DNA from: CAVVST01 sp963750995
Lineage (GTDB): Bacteria > Acidobacteriota > Vicinamibacteria > Vicinamibacterales > UBA2999
NCBI GenBank assembly: GCA_963750995.1
Contig: CAVVST010000006.1
Span: forward strand, 1-64,000
Direction: 5' to 3'
Length of the DNA: 64,000 nt
The notes beneath the pieces are model-generated. The model saw nothing but the letters and a program-made list of their open reading frames with translations. It made no database searches and was not told where the DNA came from. Shown here piece by piece: positions 47,226 to 53,714 of this stretch. The position numbers were made by a program, and so were the translations under genes. Within the stretch, counting starts at the first letter, position 1. Each line of letters starts with the position of its first letter.

Positions 47226-47787
47226 CTACTGTGGGCTCGCAGCGAACTGGTGCTGCGTGGTGAGCCCGGCAATTGGTTTCCGCTGGTTGACCTCGGTGCT
47301 GTCGGAAAACACGTTGTAGCTCGTCGTGACGATACCGGTCGTCTGATTGGCGCTCTGGCGGACCGTCATCGTTGAGCCGATCGGCTCGAGTACGCGCGCA
47401 TTCCCGTTGGAACAGCGAAACAGGACCGCCGCGTCGCACGATTCGGAACTGAGGGCGAAGCCGGCCAGGGATGCGGTACCGCGGGTACTGGCATGAGAGG
47501 CCGGTCGTTGCCGATCGGACGACGGCGGTGACGTCGCTCTGTTTCTGAATGATTGCTACCGTCCCAAAATCGAACGTGGGACCGGTGGCTGTCGAGGCAC
47601 GCAGGTCGTCCCCAACACATTCTCCTCCCGAGACGGCGCTCAACTGCATCGTGCCGTTCCAGAGTCCGGTGAACTGCGTCGCGAAGGGCGAGTCACTCGG
47701 GGAGACAGGCATGAGTGGGTCCTCGCCGCATGCGGCGGTTGCAAAAAGGGCAGCCAGTGCGGCTGCAGGCCAGAAGCGAGATTTCAT
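47226..47787 (-). CDS. Lipoprotein of unknown function (frameshifted)
   Basis: The signal peptide ends in a lipobox, FATAACGED. The mature part begins FATQFTGLWNGTMQLSAVSG and contains FDFGTVAIIQKQSDVTAVVR. A shift near 47485 breaks the frame; the other frame continues GTASLAGFALSSESCDAAVL, then EPIGSTMTVRQSANQTTGIV and KPIAGLTTQHQFAASPQ, ending TAG at 47226. The pattern (GTW-like start, paired Cys, strand-rich) resembles small lipocalin-like lipoproteins, but I cannot name a family. It is upstream of the barrel gene on the same strand. Confidence 0.65.
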
Positions 47788-48078
47788 CGGTCAACTCCTC
47801 ATGTCCGCGGCGATCATGGCGACAACCTCCCGATCGCGGCGCGCAAACTCTGGGACGTCGAAGTGCAAGACCTGTGCTCTCGCGGAAATCCACGCCAACG
47901 TCACGGTGGCGGTCGAAACATCTGGCGGGTCCCAGACAAACTTCCGGCTGGCACCAGCACTCCAGACCGGACGCCCACCCGCGGCGGCCGCGGACTCCGG
48001 GAGCTTCAGGTTCGATCGCTGAAATCCCGGTGAAAATCGGCCTCGAACTGCCAGGCGATCGGGGGTCCATCAGACGAA

Positions 48079-49095
48079 ATGCAGAATGCACGCCCTTCGT
48101 ATGGAAGTTGCTTCAACAGCCGCTCGATGCCAGTTCGACCGCGGATGTCAGACCTCGGAGTGCACTCGCTTACGTTCCTGCTGTTGGCGCTTCAGGCGGG
48201 ACTTCTCGCGCTCACAGTGGTGTCATTCCGGGTGACCGGCCTCGCCTATGCGTGGAGCGAGGCGAGAGTACCCGTCGGCGGAGCGCTGTGCCTCCTGGCC
48301 CTGTGGGGGGCACACGTGCTGGTGCCGGCGCGACGTCAGGGCGAATGGGTCGTGACAGAGGCGATACTCGTCACCGGTCTGATTGCGACCGTCACGATCA
48401 TCGGATCACCGTTTCAATATGCGGCGATTGCGCTCAAGCGCCCGCTCGTGGACCAATGGCTCGCCGCTGCCGATGCTGGAATGGGCATTTACGTCCCCGC
48501 CCTGGTCGAGTGGACGCGGGCACACCCCTGGATTCAGCAAGCGCTCTCGTCGGCATATTTCTCGCTGTTGCCGCAATTGATACTGCCGATTGCTGTTGTC
48601 GGCTGCTGGTTCAAGGATCGTGCAGCGCTGTGGGAGTATGCCTTTCACTTCCACGTGTGCGTCATCGTCACATTGCTGGGTCTTGCCATATGGCCGGCGG
48701 CCTGCGCCTTCACCTATTACGGCTTTGACTCGCTGCTGGACCAGACGCGCTTCATTCGCCACTTTCACGAATTCCGCTCCGGGGCGCAGTTGCTGGTGCG
48801 GCCAGGCGATGTCGAAGGGATGATTTCGTTTCCCTCATTCCACGTCGCCGGGGCCCTGATGGTCACCTGGGCCTTCCGCCGACGTCATCGTTGGCTGATA
48901 GGACTGGGGATTCTCAACGCCCTGCTGGTCGCCGCCACAGTGTTGACCGGCGCGCATTACGCGATCGACGTCGTTGCCACGGCGGCGATGTTTGCCACCA
49001 GCATCGGGTTGTGGAGACGCTTCGGATGTCCGCGTCTCGGAGTTCAGCGCCCGAACAGGCGCTGTGAGACGATTCGCGACGCGGCAGCAGCGTAA
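48079..49095 (+). CDS. PAP2-family membrane phosphatase/transferase
   Basis: A membrane protein of up to 338 residues with five or six spans (LTFLLLALQAGLLALTVVSF; VVTEAILVTGLIATVTIIG; FHFHVCVIVTLLGLAIWPAA). The PAP2 motifs are SFPSFHVAGALMVTWAF (motif with the catalytic His) and LTGAHYAIDVVATAAMF. The long loop between suggests the inositolphosphotransferase/PAP2_3 type. It may act on lipid phosphates or transfer head groups. The start is uncertain; ATG 48079, 48127 or 48145 are possible. It precedes the glycosyltransferase cluster. Confidence 0.85.
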   Translation: MQNARPSYGSCFNSRSMPVRPRMSDLGVHSLTFLLLALQAGLLALTVVSFRVTGLAYAWSEARVPVGGALCLLALWGAHVLVPARRQGEWVVTEAILVTGLIATVTIIGSPFQYAAIALKRPLVDQWLAAADAGMGIYVPALVEWTRAHPWIQQALSSAYFSLLPQLILPIAVVGCWFKDRAALWEYAFHFHVCVIVTLLGLAIWPAACAFTYYGFDSLLDQTRFIRHFHEFRSGAQLLVRPGDVEGMISFPSFHVAGALMVTWAFRRRHRWLIGLGILNALLVAATVLTGAHYAIDVVATAAMFATSIGLWRRFGCPRLGVQRPNRRCETIRDAAAA

Positions 49096-49467
49096 GCGGA
49101 GTGCTGCCGCGGCGCGAGCGCCGTTCCTCGCCTAGCCAGCGCGTTGGAGTTCGACGCACAAGACAGCAGCCCCGCCCGGTCGGTCACGCCATTAGCGTGG
49201 CAAGGCCCATCGACGCATCGATGCAACGACCCAGACGTGATCGCGATCGATCCTCACGCGTCAAGCACGCGAGCCACAGCCTGCGTGAGACCCCGCTCGA
49301 TCATCTTGCGGCGACAAGACAAAGCTCTGACATCGCGTTCAGTGTCCGCCGCGTCGTCGAACGGTTCGCACGAACTAATTCTGCTTTCTGGAAGACTCTA
49401 ATCGCCGGTTCCTTCATCGTTCAACAAGTTACGAGCATTGCGCGGTTTGCGGTGAAGTGGCTGTGCT
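49096..49467. other. Intergenic region before the glycosyltransferase
   Basis: About 370 bases without a recognisable gene. Open frames are low-complexity and arginine-rich. The 3' end leads into a strong sigma-54 promoter candidate at 49468. Confidence 0.45.
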
Positions 49468-49483
49468 TGGCAACTCAGTTGCT
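49468..49483 (+). promoter_or_regulatory. Sigma-54 promoter candidate of the glycosyltransferase cluster
   Basis: TGGCAACTCAGTTGCT is nearly identical to the site at 14434, with GG-N10-GC, TGGCA and TTGCT. The predicted start is about 49494, only five bases before ATG 49499. The core is a dyad, GCAAC-N3-GTTGC. Confidence 0.6.
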
Positions 49484-49498
49484 CAGTTTGCCAGCGAC

Positions 49499-50596
49499 AT
49501 GATTCGCTCCGCCACGAGCATCTCGCCGGTACCTACACGCGACGTATGCGTGGTGATCCCGGCGTTCAACGAGGAGCAGTTGATCGGTCGCTGCATCCAG
49601 AGCGTACTCGATGCCGGACTGCTGCCTGGCCAGATCGTGGTGGTCGACGATTGCTCGACCGATCGGACGGTTGACTCTCTCACTCGGTTTCCCGGTATTC
49701 ACGTGCTCCGGAACCAGGAGCGTCTCGGGAAAGTGCGGGGCATCGAACGCGCGATTGAACGCTATTCGCTGCAGTCGACCTATCGCTATCTCTCCGTCCT
49801 TGACGCTGACAGCCACGTTCATCCGCTCTACTTCGACGCGGTCGTGCGCGGGTTCCGCGCAAACCCGTCGGCGGTGCTGGTGTGCGGCGCGCCTCAAAGC
49901 GAGCGCGGCAATTGGATTACGGCGTATCGCGCGCTCGAATACTCGCTGAGCGCCTGGATTTACCGCCCTGGGCAACACGCGGTTGGGGTCATTACGGTGG
50001 CGCCAGGTTGCGCATCGACCTACCAGACGTCGATCCTTCCGGCGCTGGACTGGCGGGGCGGAACGCTGGTCGAGGATATGGACCTCACGGTTCAGGTCCA
50101 CAGGCAGCGCCTTGGCGATGTCGACTATGTCCCTCAGGCAATTTCCTACACTCAGGACCCGCGCCGTGTAGCGGACTACGTAGGGCAACTCACCCGCTGG
50201 TACAGCGGCGCGTGGCAAGTGATGCGCCTGCGGCGGCTGCCAGTCGGCAGACAGTCCATCGACATCGAGTTCGGATTGGTGGCGGCCGAAGGTCTGTTGT
50301 ATTCGGCGATCAGCCTCGCGCTGCCATTCCTGCTGCTCGTCATGCCGGACCTGGTGTGGCGATGGATGGCGCTGGACGTCGCGGTGACGATCACGACGGC
50401 GGCCGTGTGCGCGGTGCATCTTCGGCGACCCGACGTCTTGCTCTGCTCGCCGACCTTCGTGGTGTTGCGCCTGATCAGCTCGTTCCTCTGGCTGCGCACC
50501 TTCTGGACCGAAATCGTGCGTCAACGAACGTTGAGCACCTGGTTCACTCCTCGACGTTATCAGTGCCGGCCCAGTCCCGCACACAGCCGTTCTTAG
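49499..50596 (+). CDS. Family 2 glycosyltransferase, processive type
   Basis: A 365-residue enzyme (from ATG 49499) with the GT2 motifs: VCVVIPAFNEEQLIG, VVVDDCSTDRTVDSL, SVLDADSHVHPLYFDAV, GTLVEDMDLTVQVHRQ and YVGQLTRWYSGAWQVM, the QxxRW motif of processive polymer synthases. C-terminal membrane segments follow (AISLALPFLLLVMPDLVWRW; VAVTITTAAVCAVHLRR). This matches PgaC/cellulose/hyaluronan-type synthases. GTG 49457 is an alternative start, but the sigma-54 candidate overlaps it. Linkage to the PAP2 gene and the following envelope genes suggests a surface polymer. Confidence 0.88.
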   Translation: MIRSATSISPVPTRDVCVVIPAFNEEQLIGRCIQSVLDAGLLPGQIVVVDDCSTDRTVDSLTRFPGIHVLRNQERLGKVRGIERAIERYSLQSTYRYLSVLDADSHVHPLYFDAVVRGFRANPSAVLVCGAPQSERGNWITAYRALEYSLSAWIYRPGQHAVGVITVAPGCASTYQTSILPALDWRGGTLVEDMDLTVQVHRQRLGDVDYVPQAISYTQDPRRVADYVGQLTRWYSGAWQVMRLRRLPVGRQSIDIEFGLVAAEGLLYSAISLALPFLLLVMPDLVWRWMALDVAVTITTAAVCAVHLRRPDVLLCSPTFVVLRLISSFLWLRTFWTEIVRQRTLSTWFTPRRYQCRPSPAHSRS

Positions 50597-50605
50597 GGGT
50601 TATCA

Positions 50606-51415
50606 ATGCATAAAGTACTGATCTTCGCGGCCATCTCACTGCTCACGTCGGCTTCCATCGCATCAGCGCAGGAGCAGCTGCCGTCCTCACTGGCGTTTCC
50701 AGGTTCGTTCTGGGTCAGCGCCGGCGAGGCGGGCCCGTCCGAACCCGGCAACAACGTCGGCCAAGCCTTTTTCGAGCAGGGAATCACGGTGTTCAGACAC
50801 GGGCCGTGGTTCGTCACGCCATTCTTCAACGCCTCGTTGGTGGCCGATTCACGCGGCTATGAATGGAACGATCGAAACCCGGTATCGGTCGGCGTCAAGT
50901 TGCAGCGCCGCACGCCGGGGGGCGTGATCTACGGCGGGGGCGGAATCATGATCGAGCGCAATCCCGCCACCGGGCAGCGACGGCACGCCTCTTTGTTCAC
51001 TGGCTACTGGACAGGATGGCAGCTTGACAGCAGCTCGCACGTGGGTGCGACACCAATCGGGCTGCCCGGCAGTCTCAATTTCGCGTCGGGGTTGCTGAAC
51101 GGACGCGAGCCCGACAACTGGGTGTCGTGGGCGACGGTGCAGCAGGGTGTCCGCGTCTATCGCCACTACGGCATTGCTGCGGTCCCGTACGCATCGCTGC
51201 AGGCGTCAATCGACACGAAGGATCGCCCCTGGAACAACCGCGCCACCGCCGATGTCGGGTTCAAGGCGGTTCGCGCAATCGGCGGCGCGGCAATCGAGGC
51301 CGGCGTGGCACAACGAACCCAGCGCCAATTCCAGAGCGGTCAACAAACGTCTGAACCTGTAGTGTTCGCGAACCTGTGGGTCGGCTGGAACCCCAGTGCG
51401 ACGCTTTCTCGGTAA
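50606..51415 (+). CDS. Exported envelope protein, probable outer-membrane barrel
   Basis: A 269-residue protein with a clear signal peptide (VLIFAAISLLTSASIASA). The mature part has many aromatic-ended strands (GPWFVTPFFNASLVADSRGY; PVSVGVKLQRRTPGGVIYGG; GYWTGWQLDSSS) and ends GWNPSATLSR. It resembles outer-membrane components seen beside polymer synthases (PgaA or NfrA-type barrels), but I cannot confirm a family. It starts ten bases after the glycosyltransferase stop and is probably in the same operon. Confidence 0.6.
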   Translation: MHKVLIFAAISLLTSASIASAQEQLPSSLAFPGSFWVSAGEAGPSEPGNNVGQAFFEQGITVFRHGPWFVTPFFNASLVADSRGYEWNDRNPVSVGVKLQRRTPGGVIYGGGGIMIERNPATGQRRHASLFTGYWTGWQLDSSSHVGATPIGLPGSLNFASGLLNGREPDNWVSWATVQQGVRVYRHYGIAAVPYASLQASIDTKDRPWNNRATADVGFKAVRAIGGAAIEAGVAQRTQRQFQSGQQTSEPVVFANLWVGWNPSATLSR

Positions 51416-51424
51416 GAGGTCATC

Positions 51425-51850
51425 ATGCAAACTCCTACGTTCTTTGGCGGTTCTGCGCTGCTGCATCTGATTGCAGCGCACCCGAAGGTTGTCGCGCTGT
51501 TCGGGATTGTCGCGACCGTGTCGCTCCTCATGGCACCTCACGGGCCCGGACGGTACCTGGGCACGGATTCGCACCTCCGCCGCATCGAGGCCGCGGTACG
51601 ACCCCAGGCCAGTATCAGCGAAGCCCGCGAGAGGTCTGCTGAAAGCGCCGCGATTGAGATGCTTGCGCGTCGTGACAGGGAAGAGATTGCGACGGCTGTG
51701 CGACAGACATTGAGCCGGTGCGGCCCCGGATGCACAGACATCAGTACCAAGGATGTCACCGCGGATGACCTCCTCCTGCGCAGAGTGCTCGTTCTCTACT
51801 ACCTGGATCGAGAGGCGCTCGGCATCGGCGTGGAGGCTCGCCGGCAGTGA
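51425..51850 (+). CDS. Membrane-anchored protein of unknown function
   Basis: A 141-residue protein with a hydrophobic segment at the N terminus (LLHLIAAHPKVVALFGIVAT) and a periplasmic part with charged helices (SEARERSAESAAIEMLARRD; REEIATAVRQTLSRCG). A Cys pair lies in SRCGPGCTDIS. No family recognised. It lies ten bases after the barrel gene and overlaps the start of the next gene, so the operon continues. Confidence 0.55.
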   Translation: MQTPTFFGGSALLHLIAAHPKVVALFGIVATVSLLMAPHGPGRYLGTDSHLRRIEAAVRPQASISEARERSAESAAIEMLARRDREEIATAVRQTLSRCGPGCTDISTKDVTADDLLLRRVLVLYYLDREALGIGVEARRQ

Positions 51851-52248
51851 TTCCTGGCCCGGCGACATTCCCGGCGGCAACCAGCTCTCCAGGTGCGGAA
51901 GCGGGAGCGGGCGTTGGCGCGAAGCCGACAGCCATCTGTCCGAGGTGTGATCGCGAACAGACCATCAATACCGCTGCGACGGCGTTAACGGAGCTCCATT
52001 ACTGCCTGGTCTGCAGCCAGAGCTTCGTGGTACGCAGGTCACCAGCGGAACGAGCAGCCGAGCCACTGGCTATTGGTCACCAGGACCTCGCATGTCAGGC
52101 GCGCCACCCGGCCGTCCCCGCGCCTCCGCAGGGTGATTCGTGGCCGGCCCACACTGACAGCTGTCATTGGTTCTGGCGGTATCCAGCCGTCGTCGTCGGG
52201 GGGCTATCGGTCGCCTCATTGCTCCTCTACGTGTGCTGTCCAGGGTGA
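51847..52248 (+). CDS. Zinc-ribbon-like protein with C-terminal membrane anchor
   Basis: A 133-residue protein from GTG 51847, overlapping the previous stop (GTGA). It has a CxxC pair, AICPRCDREQ, and a second, HYCLVCSQSF, which together make a zinc-ribbon-like module, then a Pro- and Ala-rich linker and a C-terminal membrane segment (YPAVVVGGLSVASLLLYVC). Tail-anchored zinc ribbons of this kind are unassigned. The operon position suggests a role in the surface polymer system, which is inference. Confidence 0.55.
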   Translation: MIPGPATFPAATSSPGAEAGAGVGAKPTAICPRCDREQTINTAATALTELHYCLVCSQSFVVRRSPAERAAEPLAIGHQDLACQARHPAVPAPPQGDSWPAHTDSCHWFWRYPAVVVGGLSVASLLLYVCCPG

Positions 52249-52298
52249 CGAGCGCGTGTACCGGTGCATCGGGGATCGCCTGGAGGGAGGAAAAGCGC

Positions 52299-52499
52299 AT
52301 GGATCAGCACAGCGAGCAGATAAGCCGGACAGAACTGTTGATTGCAGTCGTTGGACTCTGGGCGATCCTGATCGCGTTCTGTTTCTGCTTTTGGTTCAAG
52401 GAGGGTAGCGCTCTCGAGGAGGAAACAACTCTCCCAATCTCCCGCCGACCGTCGTGGGCGCGGATGTCGCCAGTTCTCGATGGTGAACCTACGAGCTGA
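52299..52499 (+). CDS. Small single-span membrane protein
   Basis: A 66-residue protein with a strong ribosome site (GGAGGGAGGAAAA) before ATG 52299. One membrane span, RTELLIAVVGLWAILIAFCF, is followed by a short hydrophilic tail (SRRPSWARMSPVLDGEPTS). No family recognised. It ends the glycosyltransferase cluster, 50 bases after the zinc-ribbon gene, and is the last plus-strand gene before the signalling pair. Confidence 0.6.
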   Translation: MDQHSEQISRTELLIAVVGLWAILIAFCFCFWFKEGSALEEETTLPISRRPSWARMSPVLDGEPTS

Positions 52500-52544
52500 T
52501 TCAGTGGGCTGAAGGGGAAGGCGGGTATGGGGTCATCCCTCCTG

Positions 52545-53714
52545 TCAGCTGATTCCGATCACCAGCAGCGTCTGGTCGTCGTGCGGTTCGTGTCCGCCGG
52601 CAAAGGTTTCGAGATCCGCGACCAGACACTCGACGATGGCGGCAGGAGTGAGCGCCGCCGCCTCGGCCAGCGTCGACATCAGGCGGCTCTCGTCGTACAT
52701 CGTGCCGTCGGCGCGCTGTCTTTCGGTGACTCCGTCGGTATAGAACACGAGGCGGTCGCCTGGCCGCAGCTCCCGCTCGACGTATGGCACGTCGTCCAGC
52801 TCCATCAGTAGGAGGGGCACGACGGCGTCCACCTCGATCGGCGAGACGCTCCCGGATCCTCGGCCCAGCAGCGGCGCTGGATGTCCCGCGCAGGACAGGC
52901 GCAGCGTGCGACGCCCTGCATCGAGCACTCCGTAAAGCGCCGTGGCAAAGATGCCCCGGTTCTGGAGATAGCGGAAGTGCCGGTTGATGTGCAGCAGGAC
53001 AGCGGAGGGATCGTCAGGTGCGGAATACGTATGCAGGACGGCGCGAATCATCGCCATGACGATGGCGGCGGGCGCGCCGTGGCCCGACACGTCGGCCGTC
53101 ATGATCCCGTAGCGATCGCCTCCGAGGTCGAGGACGTCGTAATAGTCCCCTCCCGCATGCCGGCTGGTTCGGTAGTACGAGGCGAAACCGACCGATTCGT
53201 GCGACGGCATCGCGCAGGGCAGGATCAGCTGCTGCATGCCTGCGGCGCCGGCCAGCTCGCGATCCAGGCGATCACGGCTCCGGCGAAGTTCCCGCTCGAG
53301 ATATTGGCGCGTCAGATGCGTCTCGACGCGGGCGAGCACTTCTTCGGCCTGAATCGGCTTGGTGATGTAGTCGACGGCGCCCAGCTTCAGTCCTGAGACC
53401 TTGTCTGACACCTCGCCGAGTGCCGACAGGAAGATCACAACCGTGTCCCGGATCTCAGGGTCGGCCTTGAGAATCCGGCAGACCTCGAACCCGTCGATCT
53501 CCGGCATCATCACGTCGAGCAGCATGAGATCCGGTCGAGCGCGCCTGGCGATCTCGAGCGCCGTCGCCCCGTCCTTCGCGGCAAGGATTCGGTGACCGCT
53601 TCCTTGCAGCGTACGAACGAGCACCTGCAGATTCACCGCGGTGTCGTCGACGATCAGAATCGTCGCCTGCGGCAACGCGGAAGCGCCGGTATCAGCGCGG
53701 TCGATCGTCAGCAC
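52545..53714 (-). CDS. Response regulator with PP2C/SpoIIE phosphatase domain (RsbU-like)
   Basis: A 389-residue protein. The receiver has VDD in ILIVDDTAVNLQVLVRTLQG, phosphoacceptor D67 in LMLLDVMMPEIDGFEVC, and K in VDYITKPIQAEEV. A coiled linker precedes the PPM phosphatase, with SRHAGGDYYDVLDLGGDRYG, MTADVSGHGAPAAIVMAMIR and LVFYTDGVTERQ, plus HEPHDDQTLLVIGI. The metal-binding Asp residues are kept. It likely controls an anti-sigma antagonist or a similar switch. The start overlaps the histidine kinase end by 23 bases, so the two are coupled. Confidence 0.93.
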   Translation of the reverse strand: MLTIDRADTGASALPQATILIVDDTAVNLQVLVRTLQGSGHRILAAKDGATALEIARRARPDLMLLDVMMPEIDGFEVCRILKADPEIRDTVVIFLSALGEVSDKVSGLKLGAVDYITKPIQAEEVLARVETHLTRQYLERELRRSRDRLDRELAGAAGMQQLILPCAMPSHESVGFASYYRTSRHAGGDYYDVLDLGGDRYGIMTADVSGHGAPAAIVMAMIRAVLHTYSAPDDPSAVLLHINRHFRYLQNRGIFATALYGVLDAGRRTLRLSCAGHPAPLLGRGSGSVSPIEVDAVVPLLLMELDDVPYVERELRPGDRLVFYTDGVTERQRADGTMYDESRLMSTLAEAAALTPAAIVECLVADLETFAGGHEPHDDQTLLVIGIS

